This document shows, one piece after another, positions 20,206 through 28,008 of a stretch of DNA of 64,000 nucleotides (its first letter is position 1; the number at the start of each line of letters is the position of its first letter). Both the position numbers and the translations under genes were made by a program. The stretch lies in assembly GCA_934218695.1 (NCBI GenBank), contig CAKQDA010000012.1, positions 1 to 64,000 on the forward strand. Reading direction: 5' to 3'. The notes beneath the pieces are model-generated. The model ran no database searches and was not told where the DNA came from. It saw nothing but the letters and a program-made list of their open reading frames with translations. Source of the DNA: an uncultured Succinivibrio sp. GTDB lineage: Bacteria; Pseudomonadota; Gammaproteobacteria; Enterobacterales; Succinivibrionaceae.

Positions 20206-20909
20206 CTAAATAATGCTTCCTTATCACCATTCGGTACAACCCATGAGCTGATATCCTGGTTAAAAGATGAGTCTGAGAACATCCATCTCATATCAGTAAC
20301 TTTAGAAACATCCCATAATTCAATACCAGAAAAATCTCTGCTGTACTTGATTTCATCATTTCCTATAAATAGTTTACTCATATCAGTGATTTTCGAGGTA
20401 TCAATATCCCCAAGATAGACACTTTTATTTCTGCAGAGTTTTAACAGCTCTTCTTTTGTCTCAGGTTGGTATTTGAATTTTCTTTTAACAATTTCCTTTG
20501 AAACAGTAATATTAGGAGCTTTCAAACTTTGTTTCGAGTTCTTTTTTTCAATTTCTTCTATAGAACTCTTATTTAAAGAGCCATTTGAATCAGTAATTCC
20601 AAGTTCATTTAAACGCTGGTTTACACGCTTTTCTATGATTTTATCCAGAAGGTTACTTACAGTGTCTTCTAGCAGTAGAGCATTACTTTGATCTGTATTA
20701 TTAGTATCAGCAGTAGATTTAGGATCATTGTTAACCTTTTTATCACCAAGTTTAACTAATACATCCAACACATTATTAGGAATGCTTTTATCTGAAGAAG
20801 GCGTAATAGAGGCATCTGACGGATCAAAACATAAGTCATCAGGTGATTTCTTGTTTACCTCTGTTTTATCTAATCCATCAAGCGTATTTCTGTTCTGATT
20901 AACCATCAT
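20193..20909 (-). CDS. Short BspA-like protein with about two repeats
   Basis: A paralog of the interrupted gene at 10327-11571: its first 150 residues are almost the same, and it ends in the same [19 protein letters not shown] segment. Only about two 24-residue repeats lie between the cap (KYQPETKEELLKLC, residues ~150-165) and the end, against about eight in the paralog. This is what repeat contraction by recombination would give. The start is placed at the ATG pair 20909/20906 as in paralogs; a GTG lies three codons earlier. No signal peptide is seen. It lies 47 nt downstream of the 20957-22360 gene, so the two are probably one transcript. Confidence 0.75.
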   Translation of the reverse strand: MMVNQNRNTLDGLDKTEVNKKSPDDLCFDPSDASITPSSDKSIPNNVLDVLVKLGDKKVNNDPKSTADTNNTDQSNALLLEDTVSNLLDKIIEKRVNQRLNELGITDSNGSLNKSSIEEIEKKNSKQSLKAPNITVSKEIVKRKFKYQPETKEELLKLCRNKSVYLGDIDTSKITDMSKLFIGNDEIKYSRDFSGIELWDVSKVTDMRWMFSDSSFNQDISSWVVPNGDKEALFSRLY

Positions 20910-20956
20910 TTGTCTCACTTTGCAAAATATAAAAAAATATCAGCACTGGCAAATAT

Positions 20957-22360
20957 CTATTCATGGTCTCTGAATATGCTTTTAAGTACAGAGATTATCG
21001 TATTCTCCTTTTTTTGGCCCGATTGATTTTTTCTTATGGGCTTATTGTATGATTCGATTTTTGAGTCTCTAAACATACCAATCACATTTGTGAATTTAGA
21101 AATATTCCAAGAACTTATATCCTGGTTAAATGAAGAGTCAGCGAACATCCCACTCATATCTTTTACGTTAGAAACATCCCATGAGCTGATATTCTGGTTA
21201 AAAGGTGAATATGAGAACATCCCACTCATATCTTTTACGTTAGAAACATCCCATGAGCTGATATCTTGGTTAAAAGATGAGTTTGAGAACATCACACTCA
21301 TATCTTTTACGTTAGAAACATCCCATGAGCTGATATCCTGGTTAAAAGATGAGTTATAAAACATACAACTCATATTTTTAACATTAGAAACATCCCAAGA
21401 GCTGATATCCTGGTTAAAAGGTGAACATGAGAACATCCCACTCATATCTTTTACGTTAGAAACATCCCAAGCACTAATATCCTGATTAAAAGATGATCCA
21501 GAGAACATACTGCTCATATTTTCAACGTTAGAAACATCCCATGATTCTATACCAGAGAAATCTCTTCTGTACTTGATTCCTCTAAATAGATCACTCATAT
21601 CCGTGATTTTTGAGGTATCAATATCACCAAGATAGACACTTTCATCTCTGCAGAGTTTTAACAGCTCTTCTTTTGTCTCAGGATGGTATTTGAATTTTCT
21701 TTTAACCTTTTCTTTTGCAACTGAAGTTTTTTTCTTTAAAGAAGAATTTTTTGGAGCAGTAATATCAGGGGCTTTCAAGCTTTGATCCAAGCTCTTTTCT
21801 TCAAAAGCTTCTTTTACAGGGGGAGTTTTCTTTTCTAAGGAAGACAACTTTGATCCTGTAATATCAGGAGCTTTCAAACTTTGTTTAGAGCTCTTTTCTT
21901 CAACTGTTTCTTTTGAAAGTGTAGTTTTCTTTTCTAATGAAGGATCTTTTTGAGTTTTAATATCATGATCTTTTAATCGCAGCTCCAGACACTTTTCTAC
22001 AATCCCTTCTATAAAACCAGTATTTAAGGCTCCATTTGAATCAGTGATCCCAAGTTCACTTAAACGCTGGTTTACACGCTTTTCTATGATTTTATCCAGA
22101 AGGTTGCTTACAGTGTCTTCTAGCAGGACAGCATTACTTTGATCTGTATTATTAGTATCAGCAGTAGCTCTTGGGGCATTGTTAACCTTTTTATCACCAA
22201 GTTTAACTAATACATCCAACACATTATTAGGAATGCTTTTATCTGAAGAAGGAGTAATAGAGGCATCTGACGGATCAAAACATAAGTCTACAGGAGAATT
22301 GTTATTAGCTTCAGTTTTTTCTAATCCATCAATTGTATTTCTGTTCTGATCAACCATCAT
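20957..22360 (-). CDS. BspA-like leucine-rich-repeat family protein, 467 aa
   Basis: Paralog of the gene at 11619-12989; the last 40 residues and the downstream spacer are nearly identical. It has the shared N-terminal leader ([25 protein letters not shown]), a Lys/Glu linker identical in large part to that of the 742-aa protein, the cap [14 protein letters not shown], about seven 24-residue repeats and the SIFRDHE tail. The protein is thus a mosaic of segments from two relatives. No signal peptide or anchor is visible. It is the first gene of the array in transcription order, with GCAGGT before an ATGATG start. Confidence 0.86.
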   Translation of the reverse strand: MMVDQNRNTIDGLEKTEANNNSPVDLCFDPSDASITPSSDKSIPNNVLDVLVKLGDKKVNNAPRATADTNNTDQSNAVLLEDTVSNLLDKIIEKRVNQRLSELGITDSNGALNTGFIEGIVEKCLELRLKDHDIKTQKDPSLEKKTTLSKETVEEKSSKQSLKAPDITGSKLSSLEKKTPPVKEAFEEKSLDQSLKAPDITAPKNSSLKKKTSVAKEKVKRKFKYHPETKEELLKLCRDESVYLGDIDTSKITDMSDLFRGIKYRRDFSGIESWDVSNVENMSSMFSGSSFNQDISAWDVSNVKDMSGMFSCSPFNQDISSWDVSNVKNMSCMFYNSSFNQDISSWDVSNVKDMSVMFSNSSFNQDISSWDVSNVKDMSGMFSYSPFNQNISSWDVSNVKDMSGMFADSSFNQDISSWNISKFTNVIGMFRDSKIESYNKPIRKNQSGQKKENTIISVLKSIFRDHE

Positions 22361-22429
22361 TTGTACCTGCTATTTAAAATAAACTGTATCAATTTGATCC
22401 TGCAGGAGTTTACTTTGTTTTAAACTCAA

Positions 22430-22458
22430 ATAGTAATGAAACTATCACAGAACGGCAA
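22430..22458 (-). promoter_or_regulatory. Putative promoter of the 467-aa BspA gene
   Basis: TTGCCG (22453-22458) and TACTAT (22430-22435) on the minus strand are spaced by 17 nt, about 70 nt before the start. The block 22361-22475 matches 18061-18174 closely and stops matching just upstream of the -35 element. Confidence 0.6.
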
Positions 22459-22499
22459 ATCTATACTAATTTTGCCAGCAGTCCATATCTATAAAGCTC

Positions 22500-22560
22500 T
22501 GGTAGTATAATAATTGAAGTGAATTCACATATTTGTTGTGTGCGTTTACTTTATAATGAC
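22500..22560 (+). promoter_or_regulatory. Possible promoter region of the AAA+ operon
   Basis: Two consensus -10 hexamers TATAAT (22506-22511 and 22552-22557) lie in the only gap before the six-gene operon. Neither has a good -35 at 16-18 nt, so an activator may be needed. The gap is shared with the divergent BspA promoter. Confidence 0.35.
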
Positions 22561-22608
22561 AGGTAAAGCATAATTCTAAAGATTACCAGTTAAAACAATA
22601 TACAAGTT

Positions 22609-24066
22609 ATGAACCTGAAGAAGTATCTGACATCGTTTTTCATTGTAAGTTTATTTCTATCATCAGCACCTGCTGAGGCTGCAAAACTGTCAACAGCTCC
22701 TGCAGATTTAAGTCCAAAAGTATTCAATCCTAAACCAATGCCGGATGATCTGGTGTTACCTCTGCCTTGTAACAGCAAAGACTACTTTATTGTCTTTAGA
22801 AAGGTTTATACAAATGATGCTAAGGATACTGATATAACACACAGCTGCACTTTTACAGAAGGTTCATCTGACGATAGCAGAGCCCTGATGCAGTCAGAGC
22901 GTCAGTGTGCTGTCAGAGGTGGTTTTAAGGATGAAAAAGGCTATTTCTTCTACATCCAGAAATATGAGATGACAAAAGGTCAGGCAGATGCAATTAAGGA
23001 TGGCAAATGTAAGGCAACCCCTTCAAAGACCGATGCTCTGCCAAAGGTTAACATCAGTTTTGCCGATGCTCAAAAGGTTGCAGAAGCCTTCTCAGATTAT
23101 CTGCAGTCTATCCCTGAAACACCTTCAATGGGTAAGGAGAAAGCCAACGCCACACTGCCTGTAGAATGTTTCTGGTCTTTTGCTCAAAGAGGTGGACTTG
23201 CTGTAAGTAAGAAGGATCTGGAAGCTCAACGACCTGTACTGCCAGGAAAACTGCAGATGAAGGATTATGCCTGGTTCTACGGAGCAGACAGCTCAAACGG
23301 CAGGTTACAGCTTATAGGCCGTAAAAGTCCTAATGCACTCGGTCTGTTTGATATGCTTGGCAATGCACAGGAGTATATGCTAGAAGCCTTTCAGGCAACA
23401 GGTATTGAGGGTCTGGCAGGACAGAGAGGTGGCAGTACCGTAAGAGGCGGCAGCTATCTTACAAATGAAAGTGAGCTTTCAAGCTCACTTAGAAGTGAAA
23501 AGAAAAGATATACCAACAACAAGCCTACTGTATCAAAAGACACAGGTTTCAGACTGATGCTAAATGTGTCAGTAACTCAGGATATGGCTCACCAGAAGGA
23601 AGCCACTCAGACTCTTCTACAAAAGAGGGCAATCTTCCTTTCAAGAAAAGACAAACTGACAAAAATGAAAAATGAATCCTCTGATCCTAAGCTTACAGCA
23701 AAGTACGAGGAGGAAATAAAAAAGCTTGAGCAGGAACTTCTTGAGCTTGAGACAGCTTCAAAGGACAGCGGTGCTGTAATAGAAAAGCTCAAAAATGAGA
23801 ATAAATCACTGAACAGGCGAAATCTTGAGAGTAAGACAAAGAGCACTCCTGCTCAGATCTTTTTATATTCTTCATTAAGTGTGGTTACACTTGTAGCTTT
23901 AGTACTGCTACTGCTTTTTATAATCTCAAAAAGAGCAAAAGCACTTCAGAACAGAAGTAAACTGCTGCTAGAAAACGAGGAAAAGGCATATGCAGACTAT
24001 GAAAGCTCCAATGTCCAAAAGAAACCAAAGAGCAGATTCAGTAAAGGCTTTGTAGACAAGCAGTAA
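22609..24066 (+). CDS. Secreted, membrane-anchored FGE-like (SUMF1) domain protein
   Basis: First gene of the AAA+ operon, 485 aa. Residues 1-25 form a signal peptide ending AEA|AK. Residues about 95-325 match the formylglycine-generating-enzyme/SUMF1 fold: an early YEMTKGQ segment, PVECFWSFAQRGG for the usual LPTEAEWEYAARGG, NALGLFDMLGNAQEYM, RGGSYL and a closing DTGFRLML. A coiled coil follows (about 335-410), then one membrane helix (about 418-440) and a short basic tail. The predicted topology puts the FGE-like domain in the periplasm. The Cys pair of true formylglycine generators is not evident, so a binding or sensing role is more likely than catalysis. The stop is 1 nt before the next ATG. 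Confidence 0.8.
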   Translation: MNLKKYLTSFFIVSLFLSSAPAEAAKLSTAPADLSPKVFNPKPMPDDLVLPLPCNSKDYFIVFRKVYTNDAKDTDITHSCTFTEGSSDDSRALMQSERQCAVRGGFKDEKGYFFYIQKYEMTKGQADAIKDGKCKATPSKTDALPKVNISFADAQKVAEAFSDYLQSIPETPSMGKEKANATLPVECFWSFAQRGGLAVSKKDLEAQRPVLPGKLQMKDYAWFYGADSSNGRLQLIGRKSPNALGLFDMLGNAQEYMLEAFQATGIEGLAGQRGGSTVRGGSYLTNESELSSSLRSEKKRYTNNKPTVSKDTGFRLMLNVSVTQDMAHQKEATQTLLQKRAIFLSRKDKLTKMKNESSDPKLTAKYEEEIKKLEQELLELETASKDSGAVIEKLKNENKSLNRRNLESKTKSTPAQIFLYSSLSVVTLVALVLLLLFIISKRAKALQNRSKLLLENEEKAYADYESSNVQKKPKSRFSKGFVDKQ

Positions 24067-24067
24067 A

Positions 24068-26782
24068 ATGGATAAGAATACTCAAAAGGCGTTAGCTGCA
24101 ATTAAAAACATATCTTCAGCCCGCTCTCTTAGAGACTTCAGAAAGAAGATCTATGCCAAAACCGATCTGTCTTACGGTGAGGCTATTCTTGCACAGCATG
24201 AACTGATAGCTGATAAAGAGCTTATAAAAAAAGACAGTAACGGTAAAAGATACAGAGTTGCAAGACCTGATGGCAGTCATTATTCATTCAAGGATTTTTT
24301 ATTATCAATCACAAATGAAAGTATCTGTTCTGACGAGATTAGAGAAATTCTGTTAAATGCAGGCTTATTTAATGAAAACGATTCCTACAGATATTTAAAG
24401 GAGCTGGTTTTTCATTTAAAGCACGATTTACTTATCAGAGTAAGTAACTTTACTCTGAATAAAAAAGAGTTTTCAGAAAGTCTTTTTAAAGGACACTTCA
24501 CTCCGTTTTTCGTTCGTTCAACACAAAAAAACAGCTTCTTTGCCTATCAGGCAAAAATTCCTGCTGAGGCGTTAAATGTCACATCCTGTGTTGATAAAAA
24601 CGCAACTAGAGCACTTTTGTTCGGTTATCCTGTCTATACAGACGGTTACGGCAGCTTTACGCCTGTCTTTTGCAGTACCATTGACAATGTGGATACTGAC
24701 AATGCTGACTGTTATCTTAGAAAACTAAAAAATGACAGGTATCTTGTCAACAGCTGCTTTATAAAAGCGATAGCAAAAAACAGAGGCGAGCAGGCTGCAA
24801 ATGACTTTCTGTTAAAGCTCAACCTTTCTCCAGTAAATGACTTTGACAGCATTGATAATTTTGAACTTTCAAAGGCAGATATGCCTTTTGAGAATGCTCT
24901 TTTATTAATCTCCAACCTTTTTGAATGTGAAACCGATTCATTAAATCCGCAGGTCCTGTCAGACAGAGCTCTTAACGGGGAAATAAAAAATCACAAAGAG
25001 CTTATCCTTAACAGGGCTGTAATAGTCCCTGTTGATGAGAGAGAGCCTTCTATCCTTTATAAAATGGCTCAGTTAGAAACTGTTTTAAGACTTGATGAAA
25101 AGGCACTTGATAACACTGCATTATCCTGTTTCAGTAGCAGACAGGTACGCAATGAGACAAGTGATATAACTCTTTTTGAAGATCTTGTAATCGGCAGGGA
25201 CTGTGACAGTGACAGACTGCAGGGAGCAGGGCAGATTGTTCTTTGCAACGTACTGTCAAAAGAAAACTCTCTGATGTACGTAACCGAGAATTTTGACTAT
25301 GCCACCTTATGCAAATATGCAGCAAAAAATCTGATGCTGTCAAACAGCATTGGTGCAGTCATCTCTTATGGAAATAATGAGGATAACTTAAATAGAACAG
25401 CCTCACTCTTTAAAAAGGATGATGACTACAACCTTAATAATGATAGTGATTCTCTTTGCAGAAGACTTAAGAGTAAGGTGCATAAATTTAAAGAGGATGA
25501 CGATTTCCCTTTAGATGATTTTATAAAGTGCTTAAGAGCACTCAGAAAATGCAGTGACATTGCCTTTAATCAGGCTTTAAACGAGGAAGAGTTACAGCTT
25601 TTGCACTCTCTTTTAAAGGAAAAGGTGTCAGGCAGAGCACTTGATAATAAAGAGTTTATCTTATCAGAATATACAAAGCTTCGTGAGCTGTGTCAGAAGA
25701 TCCTGTCAAAATACTATATCGGATATCAGGAGAATAAGTTAACAGGCTTTGATGTTGCAAAGTTCAACTTTGCAAATTCACTTTTTATAGGCAACAAAGT
25801 AATCAGACTTTGCAGACTCAAAAGGCCTGCTTCAGTAGAATCTTTAAAGGATTTTATAAAGACCGTAAGGCTGTTTGACAGATATCTGAAACTTACTTAC
25901 GAAAAGGCAAAGCTCAAAAACATTGAGGGAAAACTTCTGCTAAGAGCCGGTAAGGCAGACTGTAAAGAGCTCAAAAACAGTACAGATGAACTGTTTGCAT
26001 CCTTACTAAAACGCCTTGAAGATCCAGAGACTTCTTTACTTTTTAAAATCAGGCATGACTTTTTTGATTATGAGGATATTAAACAGAGAGGTGATCTTAA
26101 GGCTATGCTTTCACTTGTCTCTCCGGTATGTGAATTCTCAACAGTAAGTGAAATGGCAAAATCCCTGTTTATTCCAGGTATCTTTGATAAGACTCTGATG
26201 ATGGTGGACAAAAATACCGGTATAGCTGATTTGATCCTGACTTTTGTAAAATCAAAATCTGTTTCCATTATTGTTAGAAAAAATGATGATACTGATGAAG
26301 ACAGTGAAACAGGAAAGATGTCATCTGATAAATCTGATGATATCACTGCCTATTCTTTAATTGACCGTTTATCCGTTGATGATGACGGACTTATCTCAAT
26401 GCGTTTTAATCAGATGTACTCTTCAGATGAATCTTACGAAAAATCAGAGTCAGCATCCTCAATTGAGTGCTTTATCCCTTACCTTGAAGCGCAGAAACTT
26501 GCAGTTAGGAAAAAGTGTATTGATGATCTTAATCTTTCATATCTGATAATCGATGGCATATCTGAGCCTGACAGTCACAGCAGGGTTAAGTCAGATGGGA
26601 CAGCAGCAGAGAAAACAGTGATGATCTTAAGTCAGATAGACACGGATCGTCTGATAAATGCAGAGTCTTTTGAAAACGGCAGCAGCAGGCTTGTGCCTGA
26701 ATATTTTGACGAAAGCCTGTTTAAGCTCAATGCTAGAGCTTATGCAAAAGAATTTGCTAGCAGATACAAAGGGTTACTATAA
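24068..26782 (+). CDS. Degenerate SF1-helicase-like protein, 904 aa
   Basis: Large soluble protein without signal or membrane segments. I see a resemblance to SF1 (UPF1/DUF4011-type) helicases with ruined motifs. LQGAGQIVLCNVLSKENSLMY (about residue 378) lines up with the Walker A GPPGTGKT and following helix, then ATLCKYAAKNL and VISYGNNED with the next strand region. Near residue 690, SLFIPGIFDKTLMMVDKNTGIADLIL lines up with the LxPGLFDxVIIDEASQ Walker B block, with DE and ASQ lost. The N-terminal 80 residues may be a winged helix (YGEAILAQHELIADKELI). ATP hydrolysis looks impossible. The alignment is by eye and should be tested by structure prediction. It is tightly linked to its neighbours (1 nt and 20 nt). 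Confidence 0.5.
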   Translation: MDKNTQKALAAIKNISSARSLRDFRKKIYAKTDLSYGEAILAQHELIADKELIKKDSNGKRYRVARPDGSHYSFKDFLLSITNESICSDEIREILLNAGLFNENDSYRYLKELVFHLKHDLLIRVSNFTLNKKEFSESLFKGHFTPFFVRSTQKNSFFAYQAKIPAEALNVTSCVDKNATRALLFGYPVYTDGYGSFTPVFCSTIDNVDTDNADCYLRKLKNDRYLVNSCFIKAIAKNRGEQAANDFLLKLNLSPVNDFDSIDNFELSKADMPFENALLLISNLFECETDSLNPQVLSDRALNGEIKNHKELILNRAVIVPVDEREPSILYKMAQLETVLRLDEKALDNTALSCFSSRQVRNETSDITLFEDLVIGRDCDSDRLQGAGQIVLCNVLSKENSLMYVTENFDYATLCKYAAKNLMLSNSIGAVISYGNNEDNLNRTASLFKKDDDYNLNNDSDSLCRRLKSKVHKFKEDDDFPLDDFIKCLRALRKCSDIAFNQALNEEELQLLHSLLKEKVSGRALDNKEFILSEYTKLRELCQKILSKYYIGYQENKLTGFDVAKFNFANSLFIGNKVIRLCRLKRPASVESLKDFIKTVRLFDRYLKLTYEKAKLKNIEGKLLLRAGKADCKELKNSTDELFASLLKRLEDPETSLLFKIRHDFFDYEDIKQRGDLKAMLSLVSPVCEFSTVSEMAKSLFIPGIFDKTLMMVDKNTGIADLILTFVKSKSVSIIVRKNDDTDEDSETGKMSSDKSDDITAYSLIDRLSVDDDGLISMRFNQMYSSDESYEKSESASSIECFIPYLEAQKLAVRKKCIDDLNLSYLIIDGISEPDSHSRVKSDGTAAEKTVMILSQIDTDRLINAESFENGSSRLVPEYFDESLFKLNARAYAKEFASRYKGLL

Positions 26783-26802
26783 AAACAGATAAGGCTTTAA
26801 CT

Positions 26803-27966
26803 ATGGATGATAAAAAAGAAAAGAATGCTGGTGGAATTACTCATTTCTGCCTCAAGCATCTGGTTGCACTGATGGTGACGGCTCTTTTTTTGCTTGTGGT
26901 CATTATGGTTTATTCCATTGGAGTCTGGGCTCATGTGGAACAGGAAAAGCAGCAGATTGATGTTGAACTCAGTCAGCTGATTGCAGAGCGCGAATATTAT
27001 GAGACTATAAAACGCGATCTTCCGAATATGAAAAAGGAATATCTCAAGTCTGAGAGTGAACTGAAAGCTCTTAAGAATGATCTCAATGATATCAGTGGCC
27101 AGATCAGAACTGTCAGCGAAAAACTCAGTGCAGAAAACAAAAAACATGACAGTCTTGTTGAAGAAAACAGAAAGCTCAATGATCTGATTTCAAAAAGGGA
27201 CGACATTCAGAATGAACTGTCAAAGGCAAAGCAGGAACTTACTGCAGTGCAGTCGTCCGTAAAGAGCTCAAATGACGAACTAGCTAAAGTAAACGACAGT
27301 CTTGCAGAAGTTAAAAAGCAGAATGACAGTGCAGTTGCCACTTATAACGATAATCAGACAAAATTAAAACAGCTAAGTGCTCAAAATGACAAACTTATAA
27401 ATGACAGATACTTACTTAAACAGGAGACTGATACTCTTACTGCCAGAAGGGATGTGCTGACAGAGGAGATAGCAAAACTGTCAGATTTGGATTCTCCTGT
27501 AAAGAAACTTGAAGATCTGATTGCAAAGGAGTCGACAGCTTACGCTTCAATTGAAAAAGAGCTTTCAGATATTACTCAGAAACTGAACAGCTCATACAGC
27601 AGTGTTGATAAAGAGCTTGCATCAAGTATTGAATCCATAAAAAACTCTGTAGACTCAATTAAAGCCCTGACCTCAAGAAAGGATATCTTTGACAGCCTTG
27701 AGCGTGGAACAGCGTCTTTAAATCAGGCTCTTGAGAGTATCCGTGCCACACAAAAACGTGTAAATGACGAGTTTAGCAAACGCGACAGAGGTGCTCTTCT
27801 TAATGATATGAACGCAAAACTTCAGGATACCTCAGGAAAAGTGGAGCAGTTATCAGATTCAGTTGCCTCCGTTCAGAGCAATATGATGGAACTTATGAAC
27901 AGGGTTTTGAAGGAACAGCAGGAATTAAAAGAAAAACTAGATAATCAGGAAAAAAGCAAAAAGTAA
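26803..27966 (+). CDS. Membrane-anchored coiled-coil protein, 387 aa
   Basis: A single N-terminal membrane helix (about residues 18-42, LVALMVTALFLLVVIMVYSIG) follows a short basic cytoplasmic start. Almost everything after it (residues 45-385) is heptad-rich coiled coil, with Glu, Lys and Ser predominant and no globular domain. By charge the coiled coil could be on either side of the membrane; the basic N-terminus suggests that the start is inside and the coil in the periplasm. In this operon it may form a rod or scaffold with the coiled coils of the FGE-like and AAA+ proteins. No family is recognised. Confidence 0.75.
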   Translation: MDDKKEKNAGGITHFCLKHLVALMVTALFLLVVIMVYSIGVWAHVEQEKQQIDVELSQLIAEREYYETIKRDLPNMKKEYLKSESELKALKNDLNDISGQIRTVSEKLSAENKKHDSLVEENRKLNDLISKRDDIQNELSKAKQELTAVQSSVKSSNDELAKVNDSLAEVKKQNDSAVATYNDNQTKLKQLSAQNDKLINDRYLLKQETDTLTARRDVLTEEIAKLSDLDSPVKKLEDLIAKESTAYASIEKELSDITQKLNSSYSSVDKELASSIESIKNSVDSIKALTSRKDIFDSLERGTASLNQALESIRATQKRVNDEFSKRDRGALLNDMNAKLQDTSGKVEQLSDSVASVQSNMMELMNRVLKEQQELKEKLDNQEKSKK

Positions 27967-28008
27967 TGCTGAACATCAGCCAAGATTAAAAGACAGAGAA
28001 GATTAAAA

